Shown one piece after another: positions 53,765-63,037 of a DNA stretch of 64,000 nt. Source of the DNA: Chrysaora quinquecirrha. Its lineage: Eukaryota; Cnidaria; Scyphozoa; Semaeostomeae; Pelagiidae. A program made the position numbers and the translations under genes. Location: positions 1,177,180-1,241,179 of the forward strand of contig JACTAT010000004.1 of assembly GCA_014526335.1 (NCBI GenBank), given 5' to 3'. How positions within the stretch are numbered: the stretch's first letter is position 1; each line of letters begins with the position of its first letter. The notes under the pieces were generated by a model, which saw nothing but the letters and a program-made list of their open reading frames with translations, was not told the origin of the DNA and made no database searches.

Positions 53765-55434
53765 TTTAGCTGTAGAGAGGACATATGTAAGGGGGTTATT
53801 ATCCGTGAAGACTGTAAAGATGGTGCGTAGAACAGAAAATCACGGAAGTGATCGCATACCGCCCATTTCAGTGCTAAGAACTCTAGTTTGCCACTGTGTA
53901 AGTGATAGTTCTTTTCTGCAGTTGTCAAAGTCCTTGAAGCATAGCCAATAACACGCAATATGCCATCTTGTTCTTGATACAAAACAGCTCCTAGGCCTGA
54001 CGCACTAGCATCGGTATGTAGGACAAACGGTAGATTGAAGTCTGGGTAAGCAAGCAATGGCGGTGATGACAGGCAGTCAATAAGCTTATTCAGCGCTTGC
54101 TGATGATGGCTCTGCCAAGCAATCGGTGCTGTTGACGGAACAGTAATTTGCATCTTGTGTTGACGATTAGTCTTTAAATTCTTCTGTGGGCTGGACTCCT
54201 TATCCTGTTGCGGCCGCTTCTGCAATAATTCAAATAAGGGCTTCGCAGTCTGTGAAAAGTTCTGAATATACTTCCTGTAATAATTGAGAAATCCAATAAT
54301 TCGTCGTACATCACCAACAGTTTTTGGTTTGCTATCTCGCAGCTGATGGATAGCTTCTATGTTTGACGTGTCCATGTGGTAACCTTGTTCACAAATTATA
54401 TGTCCCAGGTACTTAACTTGATGTTTAAAGAGTTCGCATTTCTTTGGTTTGAGTTTAAGTCCGTTACTTCGTAATCGCTCTAATACAGTTGACAAGTGCT
54501 GAATATGTGACTTAAAATCCGGACTGAAAACAATAAGATCATCGAGGTACGGAATACAGAATTCGTCACGGATTCCCTCCAGGCAATGTTCCATGTACCT
54601 CTGAAACCCCCCTGGGGCATTGGTGAGGCCAAAGGGAATCCTGACCCATTCGTACAGGCCCCAGGGGGTAATGAATGCAGTCAAGTGCCGGGAATCTTCC
54701 TGAACAAAGCCCTGGTGGTAGGCCTTCCCTTGGTCAAGTAGGGAAAACCAACGATTTCCACCAAGACTTTGAAGCGTTTCCTCTATTCGCGGCAATGGAT
54801 GACGGTCTTGTATAGTACGAGAATTCAATAAGCGATAGTCCACGCACAGCCGTAAGCTGCCATCCTTCTTCCGGACACAAACCACTGGACTGGAATAATT
54901 TGAGCGAGATTTGACAATCCAGCCTTTATTCAGCAAATCCTCCAGATGTTGCTTAACTTCAGCATATAATGGCTTTGGTATTGCCGTGTAGGTTTTTTGG
55001 ACTGGTTTTGGATCTGACAACTTAATTGGTAACTGCAGTTCCTCAGCACAACCAATATCATTTTCAGACGACGAAAATGACTCTGCGTTTGACAGCAGCA
55101 TGTCTTCAGCAATTTTTCGCTGTTGACCATTCAAACCACTCAAGTCAAATTGTTTTAGAAAGTCAGGATGGATGTCTTGCTTTGCGGCCTCTGGAAGATT
55201 CATAGATGGTTGCTGTACATCAGATTGCATTTGATTACTCTCAATGACAGGGGGGCTGCGTAATTTGGTCTCAATGGGAACTACTGATTTGACAGGTTCT
55301 AACCGTCCCAAAACAGTACGAGCTTTGAGCAGAATTTTGTGATTTGTTGCGTTATAGATAGATAAATTGACTCTGTGTGATTGACCTTCGACAAAGTCAG
55401 TAATACTTGGTTTACTTCTAGACCATGAGGCCAT
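53761..55434 (-). CDS. Gypsy reverse transcriptase and RNase H
   Basis: 557 codons. RT motifs: [40 protein letters not shown] motif A (catalytic Asp in LLDQG), [14 protein letters not shown] (motif B) and [14 protein letters not shown] (motif C, YLDD). [12 protein letters not shown] and [14 protein letters not shown] mark the thumb. RNase H starts [16 protein letters not shown]. The frame slips near 53825 inside RNase H. Confidence 0.93.
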   Translation of the reverse strand: MASWSRSKPSITDFVEGQSHRVNLSIYNATNHKILLKARTVLGRLEPVKSVVPIETKLRSPPVIESNQMQSDVQQPSMNLPEAAKQDIHPDFLKQFDLSGLNGQQRKIAEDMLLSNAESFSSSENDIGCAEELQLPIKLSDPKPVQKTYTAIPKPLYAEVKQHLEDLLNKGWIVKSRSNYSSPVVCVRKKDGSLRLCVDYRLLNSRTIQDRHPLPRIEETLQSLGGNRWFSLLDQGKAYHQGFVQEDSRHLTAFITPWGLYEWVRIPFGLTNAPGGFQRYMEHCLEGIRDEFCIPYLDDLIVFSPDFKSHIQHLSTVLERLRSNGLKLKPKKCELFKHQVKYLGHIICEQGYHMDTSNIEAIHQLRDSKPKTVGDVRRIIGFLNYYRKYIQNFSQTAKPLFELLQKRPQQDKESSPQKNLKTNRQHKMQITVPSTAPIAWQSHHQQALNKLIDCLSSPPLLAYPDFNLPFVLHTDASASGLGAVLYQEQDGILRVIGYASRTLTTAEKNYHLHSGKLEFLALKWAVCDHFRDFLFYAPSLQSSRIITPLHMSSLQLN

Positions 55435-55841
55435 GGTTCAGTTTCATCAGGCTCAAACAGAGCTTGAGTTTTAAATTCATTTACTACACAACCTGTACGG
55501 CATGAAACTCTCACACTTTGCTTGGGTGAAATCCAAACATTGCGCTTGGGTGTTTTTACAGTACCTAACTGGATGTCTTTATCGGCTCGCAGAAACGACA
55601 TAAGGGCTTCAACTGTCTCAGGTTGTTTCTTAAACGAGGCTGTCATTGCATTAAACAACAAATTTGAAGACTCCAATCCTTGAATACCATCGTTTTGAGA
55701 CGCAATAATTGGATTCTTGACTACTTCTTCAATGACATTGTAGCCAATAATAGGGTTTGCAAGGCTGTTTCCAGTCACCAAGAATGGTACAATGATAGGA
55801 GAAGGGTCTTGCTCTCCTGAAAGGCTAAATGCTAGTTCCAC
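55299..55841 (-). CDS. Gypsy protease C-terminal part and connector
   Basis: [20 protein letters not shown] and [15 protein letters not shown] fit the second half of a Gypsy protease with its hydrophobic I-G-x-x-x-I/L motif. The connector [20 protein letters not shown] leads to the RT. The frame is lost near 55413. Confidence 0.75.
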   Translation of the reverse strand: MELAFSLSGEQDPSPIIVPFLVTGNSLANPIIGYNVIEEVVKNPIIASQNDGIQGLESSNLLFNAMTASFKKQPETVEALMSFLRADKDIQLGTVKTPKRNVWISPKQSVRVSCRTGCVVNEFKTQALFEPDETEPWPHGLEVNQVLLTLSKVNHTESIYLSITQQITKFCSKLVLFWDG

Positions 55842-56004
55842 ATACCCACAATAAGGAATAGGGTGTCGTTTGCAGCTCTGACATCAAGCCTTGTATGTAC
55901 ACCTAACAAAGTTGCTAAGTTTTTAAGTTCTATTTCTCCAAAATTTGATCTGAGGAATGACCTTGAAATCACTGAAACTTGGGAACCAGTGTCCCATAGT
56001 GCTT
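55841..56004 (-). CDS. Gypsy aspartic protease core
   Basis: The minus strand at 55993-55982 encodes the DTGS active site followed by QVSVIS. This lies in a frame between the MYND frame and that of the downstream 180-codon piece; a further slip is needed near 55865. Confidence 0.7.
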
Positions 56005-56410
56005 TAGTTTTATACCATTCAGATTACAGTCAATAATGCATTTATTACCAACCAAAGATGAGATTTTGGCATATTCCTTTGGTGATAAATGTGTCATAGA
56101 GTCACTAATTTGAATTTCATTGCTTTTAGACAAAATATTAAGTGCCTTACAACAACTTTGGTGTTGAGACCAGTGTTTCTTTTGGCATGACACATTACAA
56201 TATTTTGCAACACGACACGAAGCACAAATCAACAATTCAATACCCAATGTCCCTTGTTTTCTACAAAAATGGCAAGCTTCTAATTGGGGCTGATCTACGA
56301 TTACACCGTGCCCCCTGATGCAGTCGCGGTTGGTTTCCCTGGGCCAGTCTTTTCTACAGCCATAGGAAAAATGGTCATCTGAGCCACAAAAGAAGCAATG
56401 GTCACATTTT
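55969..56410 (-). CDS. Gypsy Gag zinc region: CCHC knuckle plus MYND finger
   Basis: One continuous frame. CFFCGSDDHFSYGC (56397-56356) is a C-x2-C-x4-H-x4-C nucleocapsid knuckle. From 56274 to 56149 comes CHFC, then C-x2-C, then YC-x3-C, then an HxxxC ending within QHQSCC: the seven-cysteine one-histidine MYND pattern. MYND fingers usually bind proline-rich peptides. The frame then enters the protease start (VGNKCIIDCNLNGIK) and is lost near 56005. Confidence 0.85.
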
Positions 56411-56933
56411 TCAGCTTTACTTTCTTCACAAGATTTACATTTTGCTTAGGTTTTCGTATCTTGGCCTGGGGCATCTCTCTTGAAGGACTCTGGGTACTTT
56501 TTTTTAAAGCATCAACATCTGATCTTAATGCATTTAATGCAGCCAAAATTTGGTCCTGTTTTGGTTGTTTTGGGTGTACTTTTTCAGGTTTTTCCACAGG
56601 TGCAGTTGAAACACTTGCAGCTTGCACCTTCTGCAACTTTTTATTAGCGGTGGTGAATTTGTTGACTCTCTCTTTTTCAATTGACATTGCCAAATTCATT
56701 TCCCTAATTAGGGTTTCATCAGGAATCCTTTCATCTTTGAGAAAGGGTCTCATTCTGCTTCGAATTGTATCATCAATGAGGCCTGTCTCGACTGAGTGAA
56801 CAAAAACGGTTTGAACATGATTTGCATCAAATTTTATAACAGCATTTTGTTCTTGGCTTGAAACAATGATTTGCTCACGCAATTTTAGACAGCGCATTAG
56901 AAAATTCAAGGAAGACTCATTTTTTTCTTGCAC
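56301..56933 (-). CDS. Gypsy Gag, capsid C-terminal part and linker
   Basis: 210 codons. SSLNFLMRCLKLREQI and DETLIREMNLAMSIEKERVN are typical capsid C-terminal helices, followed by a basic Pro/Lys-rich linker. The last 35 codons are out of register: in the adjacent frame the same DNA encodes a CCHC knuckle. Confidence 0.8.
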   Translation of the reverse strand: MQEKNESSLNFLMRCLKLREQIIVSSQEQNAVIKFDANHVQTVFVHSVETGLIDDTIRSRMRPFLKDERIPDETLIREMNLAMSIEKERVNKFTTANKKLQKVQAASVSTAPVEKPEKVHPKQPKQDQILAALNALRSDVDALKKSTQSPSREMPQAKIRKPKQNVNLVKKVKLKNVTIASFVAQMTIFPMAVEKTGPGKPTATASGGTV

Positions 56934-56941
56934 TATGTTAC

Positions 56942-57658
56942 TTAATTCCTGATAAGCTTCTGTGGGGGTCTTTTCACAGTAATGGCTTTGCAGAATTTTC
57001 TTAAATCTTCCAAAGTCAGGCTTTTTTTGCTCTCAAGATAAGACTTTAAATGTAAGGCTGGGGAAATAGCTTGAATTACCCCATCTACAACATCTCTTTC
57101 AGAATATCCCTTGGCTAGACCACTTTCTATTTGCTTGTTTAAACTATTAAATGAAATGTGACCTTTATCATTTGAAATGTTGCCATTGATTTTGAAATCT
57201 TTGACCCTCAACATAGTGCCAAGAGCTTGTAAATTCTTATCTACTTGAGGCTTACCTTTCTTTGAATTAGCATTACTTTCTGCTTGATTTTTAGGAATAT
57301 TTATACTAATCTTTTTCAGTGACTCTTGGGCTTTATTGATCTGTGCCTCCTTTTCCTTGAGCAATTTCTCCATGGCTTCATACTCTTTCTTCACCTGCTC
57401 CACTAAAGCTTTTCTTTTCTCCAATTCTCCTCTTTCTCTCCCCATATCTTCATCACTATTTCCTTCGTCCTCTGTTTCTTCTAGGTAGGACTCCTCCAAT
57501 GGTGGTGGGTCTCCAACTATTGACTTCATCAATGCTTCCAAGAACTCCATATTATCTCTCTCATCCTGGCCCAAACTTTTCTCGATTGCCGTTCTTATCA
57601 GCCTTATAACAGCGATTTTTGACAACTCTTCTTGCAAATCCACAATCCCCAATTTCAC
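56942..57658 (-). CDS. Gypsy Gag, N-terminal and capsid part
   Basis: 238 codons. Residues 1-70 are helical and acidic, 75-130 form a Glu/Lys-rich probable coiled coil (EQVKKEYEAMEKLLKEKEAQ), then a capsid-like region from about 150 with AKGYSERDVVDGVIQAISPA and LKSYLESKKSLTLEDL. The frame is lost near 56985, beside a short A run, and continues one base out of register at 56933. No retroviral-type envelope gene accompanies it. Confidence 0.75.
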   Translation of the reverse strand: MKLGIVDLQEELSKIAVIRLIRTAIEKSLGQDERDNMEFLEALMKSIVGDPPPLEESYLEETEDEGNSDEDMGRERGELEKRKALVEQVKKEYEAMEKLLKEKEAQINKAQESLKKISINIPKNQAESNANSKKGKPQVDKNLQALGTMLRVKDFKINGNISNDKGHISFNSLNKQIESGLAKGYSERDVVDGVIQAISPALHLKSYLESKKSLTLEDLRKFCKAITVKRPPQKLIRN

Positions 57659-57819
57659 TGCAACTTAATTCAGATCGTTCAGTGTTAATTCGAGCAATTT
57701 GGACTCCACACTAAGCTGCAAATCCTCTGCCATGACGAGACGTAAAATCCAAAATAACTTAGGCCATCAGCATGCAGAACCCGAATTCACACAGGCACTT
57801 AAAAATCCACAATTTAAAA

Positions 57820-57835
57820 CTACCATCTGCTACCA
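57820..57835 (-). other. Gypsy primer-binding site, initiator tRNA-Met type
   Basis: Two bases inside the 5' LTR the minus strand reads TGGTAGCAGA then TGGT. The first ten bases are the complement of the 3' end of animal initiator tRNA-Met. Confidence 0.7.
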
Positions 57836-57837
57836 AA

Positions 57838-58021
57838 TGTTGCGATAGTCAATGTTGTGGATTTGAAACAAGAAAGTATTGATTGAAAATTTGCAGCGGA
57901 AGAATATATTATCTCAATAACTCCTTGTTACAAAAAGCGATCGCCTATTTTCAAGAATCAAAAAAATCAAAAAAAATCCAACGGTTGCACAAAAAAACGT
58001 GCTCTGACCCAGTCCTCCACA
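57838..58021 (-). repeat. Gypsy 5' LTR
   Basis: In element orientation starts TGTGGAGGACTGG and ends TATCGCAACA, with TG and CA ends. One difference from 50683-50866 (G here, A there, in ACGGTTRCAC on +). Short for the group. Confidence 0.95.
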
Positions 58022-58103
58022 GAAGCAGTTTGTGTTTATAGAATGATCTTTTAAGTAAAATCTTGCATTAAAATTTCTTGCTTTCTGAAAGCTGTGTTGC
58101 TGT

Positions 58104-58175
58104 GGCTTAGTGGTCTAATGGTATGATTCTCGCTTTGGGTGCGAGAGGCTCCGGGTTCGATTCCCGTCTGAGCCC
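58104..58175 (+). tRNA. tRNA-Pro(TGG), T stem mismatch
   Basis: T stem CCGGG against CCCGT leaves the outermost pair open. T5 follows. Partner of 48812 if the duplication had extended. Confidence 0.78.
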
Positions 58176-58428
58176 AAAAACTTTTTGCTTGCAAACAGAC
58201 GAATTTCTCTCTTTAGACAAACAATTTGAATGGTATTAAAACGATCTGAAGTAGCTTACTTTGTCATTCTTAATTTTGTTCGACATTGCATGCCCAAACA
58301 TCATTCGTTGTTCCATCAACAATTTTTGCTGAAGCTATGTTAGTAGAAGCAGTTCATGCTTATAGAATGATCTTTTGAGTGAATTTTTATAAGAAAATTT
58401 TCTTGCTTTCTGAAAGCTGTGTTGCTGT

Positions 58429-58500
58429 GGCTTAGTGGTCTAATGGTATGATTCTCGCTTTGGGTGCGAGAGGCTCCGGGTTCGATTCCCGGCGGAGCCC
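58429..58500 (+). tRNA. tRNA-Pro(TGG), acceptor mismatch
   Basis: 3' acceptor strand CGGAGCC gives an A-G clash at the sixth pair. Other arms intact, T5 follows. Confidence 0.78.
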
Positions 58501-58753
58501 AAGCACTTTTTGCTTGCAAAGAGACGAATTTCTCTCTTTAGACAAACATTTTGATTGGCATTAAAACGATCTGAAGTAGCTTACTTTGTCATTCTTAATT
58601 TTGTTCGACATTGCATGCACAAACATCATTCGTTGTCCGATCAATAATTTTTGCTGAAGCTATGTTAGTAGAAGCAGTTCATGTTGATAGAATGATCTTT
58701 TGAGTAAAATCTTGCAAGAAAATTTTCTTGCTTTCTGAAACCTGTGTTGCTGT

Positions 58754-58825
58754 GGCTTAGTGGTCTAATGGTATGATTCTCGCTTTGGGTGCGAGAGGCT
58801 CCGGGTTCGATTGCCGGCTGAGCCC
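58754..58825 (+). tRNA. tRNA-Pro(TGG), T stem G61
   Basis: T arm CCGGGTTCGATTGCCGG: the innermost T stem pair is G-G. Shared with 59079 and 60053, so these three form a subfamily. Confidence 0.72.
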
Positions 58826-59078
58826 AAAAACTTTTTGCTTGCAAACAGACGAATTTCTCTCTTTAGACAAGCAATTTGAATGCCATTAAAGCGATCTGAG
58901 GTAGCTTACTTTGTCATTCTTAATTTTGCTCGACATTGCATGCCCAAACATCATTCGTTATCCGATCAATAATTTTTGCTGAAGCTATGTTAGTAGAAGC
59001 AGTTCATGTTTATAGAATGATCTTTTGAGTAAAATCTTGCAAGAAAATTTTCTTGCTTTCTGAAAGCTGTGTTGCTGT

Positions 59079-59150
59079 GGCTTAGTGGTCTAATGGTATG
59101 ATTCTCGCTTTGGGTGTGAGAGGCTCCGGGTTCGATTGCCGGCTGAGCCC
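59079..59150 (+). tRNA. tRNA-Pro(TGG), T stem G61
   Basis: As 58754 plus GTGAG in the anticodon stem (G-T pair). T5 follows. Confidence 0.7.
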
Positions 59151-59401
59151 AAAAACTTTTTGCTTGCAAACAGAAGAATTTCTCTCTTTAGACTAACATT
59201 TTGATTGGCATTAAAACGATATTAAGTAGCTCACTTTGTTATTCTCAACCCTTGTTCGACATTGCATACCCAAACGTGATTCGTTCCATCAATACTTTTT
59301 GCTGAAGCTATGTTACTAGAAGCAGTTCATGTTTACAGAATGATCTTTTAAGTAAAATCTTGCAAGAACAGTTTCTTGCTTTCTAAAAGCTGTGTTGCTG
59401 T

Positions 59402-59473
59402 GGCTTAGTGGTCTAATGGTATGATTCTCGCTTTGGGTGCGAGAGGCTCCGGGTTCGATTCCCGGCTGAGCCC
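59402..59473 (+). tRNA. tRNA-Pro(TGG)
   Basis: Complete and canonical; T5 follows. Confidence 0.93.
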
Positions 59474-59727
59474 AAATACTTTTTACATGCAAACAGACGA
59501 TTTTCTCTCTTTAGACTAACATTTTGATTGGCATTAAAACGATATTAAGTAGCTCACTTTGTTATTCTCAACCTTTGTTCGACATTGCATGCCCAAACAT
59601 CATTCGTTGTTCCTTCAACAATTTTTGCTGAAGCAATGTTACTAGAAGCAGTTCATGTTTATAGAATGATCTTTTAAGTAAAATCTTGCAACAACAGTTT
59701 CTTGCTTTCTAAAGGCTGTGTTGCTGT

Positions 59728-59799
59728 GGCTTAGTGGTCTAATGGTATGATTCTCTCTTTGGGTGCGAGAGGCTCCGGGTTCGATTCCCGGCTGAGCCC
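59728..59799 (+). tRNA. tRNA-Pro(TGG), anticodon stem mismatch
   Basis: Anticodon stem CTCTC against GCGAG has one T-C mismatch. Other arms intact. Confidence 0.75.
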
Positions 59800-60052
59800 A
59801 AAAACTTTTTGCTTGTAAACAGACGAATTTCTCTCTTTAGACAAACAATTTGAATGCCATTAAAACGATCTGAGGTAGCTTACTTTGTCATTCTTAATTT
59901 TGCTCGACATTGCATGCCCAAACATCATTCGTTATCCGATCAATAATTTTTGCTGAAGCTATGTTAGTAGAAGCAGTTCATGTTTATGGAATGATCTTTT
60001 GAGTAAAATCCTGCAAGAAAATTTTCTTGCTTTCTGAAAGCTGTGTTGCTGT

Positions 60053-60124
60053 GGCTTAGTGGTCTAATGGTATGATTCTCGCTTTGGGTGCGAGAGGCTC
60101 CGGGTTCGATTGCCGGCTGAGCCC
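60053..60124 (+). tRNA. tRNA-Pro(TGG), T stem G61
   Basis: Third member of the GATTGCCGG subfamily. T5 follows. Confidence 0.72.
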
Positions 60125-60378
60125 AAAAACTTTTTGCTTGCAAACAGACGAATTTCTCTCTTTAGACTAACATTTTGATTGGCATTAAAACGATATTAAG
60201 TAGCTCACTTTGTTATTCTCAACCTTTGTTCGACATTGCATACCCAAACATCATTCGTTGTTCCTTCAATAATTTTTGCTGAAGCAATGTTAGTAGAAAC
60301 AGTTCATGTTTACAGAATGATCTTTTTAGTAAAATCTTCCAAGAACAGTTTCTTGCTTTCTAAAAGCTTTGTTGCTGT

Positions 60379-60450
60379 GGCTTAGTGGTCTAATGGTATG
60401 ATTCTCGCTTTGGGTGCGAGAGGCTCCGGGTTCGATTCCCGGCTGAGCCC
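60379..60450 (+). tRNA. tRNA-Pro(TGG)
   Basis: Complete and canonical; T5 follows. Confidence 0.93.
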
Positions 60451-60702
60451 AAGCACTTTTTGCTTGCAAACAGTCGAGATTCTCTCTTAAGACAAACATT
60501 TTGATTGGCATTAAAAAGATCTTAAGTAGCTTACTTTGTCATTCTCAACTTTTGTGCGACATTGCATACCCAAGCGTCATTCGTTCCATCAATAATTTTT
60601 GCTGAAGCTTTGTTAGTAGAAGCAGTTCATGTTTACAGAATGATTTTTTTGAGTAATTTCTTGCAAGAACATTTTCTTGCTTTCTAAAAGGTGTGTTGAT
60701 GT

Positions 60703-60774
60703 GGCTTAGTGGTCTAATGGCATGATTCTCGCCTTGGCTGCGAGAGGTTCTTTGTTAAATTCCCTGCTAAGCCC
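60703..60774 (+). pseudogene. tRNA-Pro variant family (A56), decayed
   Basis: Anticodon loop CTTGGCT, T arm TCTTTGTTAAATTCCCTGC with broken stem. The most decayed member of its family. Confidence 0.7.
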
Positions 60775-61027
60775 AAAACATTTTTGCTTGCAAACAGACG
60801 AAATTCTCTCTTTAAAAAAACATTTTGATTGGCATTAAAACAATCTCAAGTAGCTTACTTTGTCATTATTAATTTTGTTCGACTTTGCATGCATAAACAT
60901 CATTCGTTGTTCCATCAACAATTTTTGCTGAAGCTATATTAGTAGAAGCAGTTCATGTTTATAGAATGATCTGTTGAGTAAAATTTTATAAGAAAATTTT
61001 CTTGCTTTCTGAAAGCTGTGTTGCTGT

Positions 61028-61099
61028 GGCTTAGTGGTCTTATGGTATGATTCTCGCTTTTGGTGCGAGAGGCTCCGGGTTCGATTCCCGGCTGAGCCC
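61028..61099 (+). tRNA. tRNA with Pro body and TTG (Gln) anticodon
   Basis: Same as the canonical copies except base 35 (G to T, at 61061) and one D-loop base (A to T). The loop TTTTGGT gives anticodon TTG, which reads Gln CAA. All four stems pair and the B box is intact. Downstream CACTCTTTATTT has only T3 runs. It could be an amino-acid-switched tRNA or a silent mutant copy. Confidence 0.7.
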
Positions 61100-61352
61100 A
61101 AACACTCTTTATTTGCAAGCAGACGATATTTTCTCTTTAGAATAACATTTTGATTGGCATTAAAACGATCTTAAGTAGCTTACTTTGTCATTATTAATTT
61201 TGTTCGACATTGCATGCATAAACATCATTCGTTGTTCCATCAACAATTTTTGCTGAAGCTATGTTAGTAGAAGCAGTTCATGTTTATAGAATGATCTGTT
61301 AAGTAAAATTTTATAAGAAAGTTTTCTTGCTTTCTGAAAGCTGTGTTGGTGT

Positions 61353-61423
61353 AGCTTACTCGTCTAATGGTATGTTTCTCGCTTTCGGTGGACAGGCTCC
61401 TGGTTCGATTCCCGGCTGAGCCC
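61353..61423 (+). pseudogene. Chimeric tRNA-Pro pseudogene
   Basis: The 5' half is of the decayed class (AGCTTACTCG, CTTTCGGTGGACAGG) but the 3' half is canonical (GGTTCGATTCCCGGCTGAGC), so two unit types recombined within the gene. Confidence 0.8.
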
Positions 61424-61676
61424 AAACACTCTTTATTTGCAAGCAGACGATATTTTCTCTTTAGAATAACATTTTGATTGGCATTAAAACGATCTTAAGT
61501 AGCTTACTTTGTCATTATTGATTTTGTTCGACATTGCATGCATAAACATCACTCGTTGTTCCATCAACAATTTTTGCTGAAGCTATGTTAGTAGAAGCAG
61601 TTCATGTTTATAGAATGATCTGTTAAGTAAAATTTTATAAGAAAATTTTCTTGCTTTCTAAAAGCTGTGTTGGTGT

Positions 61677-61747
61677 AGCTTACTCGTCTAATGGTATGTT
61701 TCTCGCTTTCGGTGGACAGGCTCCAGTTTGGATTCCAAGCTATTTCC
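61677..61747 (+). pseudogene. tRNA-Pro pseudogene, 71-base decayed class
   Basis: AGCTTACTCG start, GTGGACAGG signature and CCAAGCTATTTCC end. Confidence 0.85.
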
Positions 61748-61995
61748 AAACACTCTTTGCTTGCAAACAGACGATATTCTCTCTTTAGACTAACATTTTG
61801 ATTGGCATTAAAACGATCTTAAGTAGCTTACTTTGTCACTCTCAAATTTTGTTCGACATTGCATACCCAAACGTGATTCGTTCCATCAATAATTTTTGCT
61901 AAAGCTATGTTACTAGAAGCATTCATGTTTATAGAGTGATCAGTTATTAAATCTTGTAAGAAAATTTTGTTGCTTCCAGAAAGTTGTGTTGCTGT

Positions 61996-62067
61996 GGCTT
62001 AGTGGTCTAATGGTATGATTCTTGCTTTGGGTGCGAGAGGCTCCGGGTTCGATTCCCGGCTGAGCCC
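61996..62067 (+). tRNA. tRNA-Pro(TGG)
   Basis: Complete; anticodon stem CTTGC pairs with GCGAG through one T-G pair. T5 follows. Confidence 0.88.
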
Positions 62068-62321
62068 AAACACTTTTTGCTTGCAAACAGAAGATATTCT
62101 CTCTTTAGACTAACATTTTGATTGGCATTAATAGTATCTTAAGTAGCTTACTTTGTCAATCTCAGCTTTTGTTCGACATTGCATACCCAAACCTCATTCG
62201 TTCCATCAATAACTTTTGCTGAAGCTTTGTTAGTAGAAGCAGTTCATGTTTATACAGAATGATTTTTTTAAGTAAATTCTTGCAAGAACATTTTCTTGCT
62301 TTCTAAAAGTTGTGTTGATGT

Positions 62322-62393
62322 GGCTTAGTGGTCTAATGGTATGATTCTCGCTTTGGGTGCGAGAGGCTCCGAGTTCGATTCCCGGCTGAGCCC
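62322..62393 (+). tRNA. tRNA-Pro(TGG), T stem mismatch
   Basis: T stem CCGAG against CCCGG, the same A-C mismatch as 39928. T4 follows. Confidence 0.7.
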
Positions 62394-62643
62394 AAACACC
62401 TTTTGCTTGCAAACAGAAGATATTCTCTCTTTAAACTAACATTTTGATTGGCATTAATAGGATCTTAAGTAGCTTACTTTGTCATTCTCAGCTTTTGTTC
62501 GACATTGCATGCCCAAACCTCATTTGTTCCATCAATAACTTTTGCTGAAGCTTTGTTAGTAGAAGCAGTTCATGTTTACAGAATGACTTTTTTAATTAAA
62601 ATCTTGCAAGAACATTTTCTTGCTTTCTAAAAAGTGTTGATGT

Positions 62644-62715
62644 GGCTTAGTGGTCTAATGGTATGATTCTCGCTTTGGGTGCGAGAGGCTCCGGGTTCGA
62701 TTCCCGGCTGAGCCC
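62644..62715 (+). tRNA. tRNA-Pro(TGG)
   Basis: Complete and canonical; T5 follows. Its whole unit is nearly identical to the next one, a recent duplication. Confidence 0.93.
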
Positions 62716-62965
62716 AAACACTTTTTGATTGCAAACAGAAGATATTCTCTCTTTAAACTAACATTTTGATTGGCATTAATAGGATCTTAAGTAGCTTACT
62801 TTGTCATTCTCAGCTTTTGTTCGACATTGCATGCCCAAACCTCATTTGTTCCATCAATAACTTTTGCTGAAGCTTTGTTAGTAGAAGCAGTTCATGTTTA
62901 CAGAATGATTTTTTTAATTAAAATCTTGCAAGAACATTTTCTTGCTTTCTAAAAAGTGTTGATGT

Positions 62966-63037
62966 GGCTTAGTGGTCTAATTGTATGATTCTCGCTTTGG
63001 GTGCGAGAGGCTCCGGGTTCGATTCCCGGCTGAGCCC
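62966..63037 (+). tRNA. tRNA-Pro(TGG)
   Basis: Complete; D loop AATTGTAT. T5 follows. Confidence 0.88.

Larger units (their letters stand above)
50683..58021 (-). mobile_element. Ty3/Gypsy LTR retrotransposon inserted in the tRNA array
   Basis: Two 184-base LTRs differ at one position. The insertion duplicated GAAG (50679-50682 and 58022-58025), and the joined flanks equal the uninterrupted unit at 48722-48740. On the minus strand: 5' LTR, a primer site fitting initiator tRNA-Met, Gag with capsid-like region, CCHC knuckle and MYND finger, protease DTGS, RT YLDD, RNase H, integrase with zinc finger and DDE core, a long disordered tail, polypurine tract, 3' LTR. RT before integrase places it in Ty3/Gypsy. 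Seven frame breaks interrupt it. Confidence 0.95.
48812..58103 (+). repeat. Six-unit block duplication, copy 2, split by the Gypsy element
   Basis: Partner of 46865-48811. Its last spacer is interrupted at 50682 by the LTR element and resumes at 58022, matching 48732-48811 on both sides. Confidence 0.85.

Noticed and set aside
56301..56340. Strong programmed frameshift site at the end of the second Gag piece (GGGGGC run)
   Set aside because: The CCHC knuckle is already in the other frame about 100 bases earlier, so the frame change lies upstream, near the A run at 56408, and matches the pattern of the other breaks.
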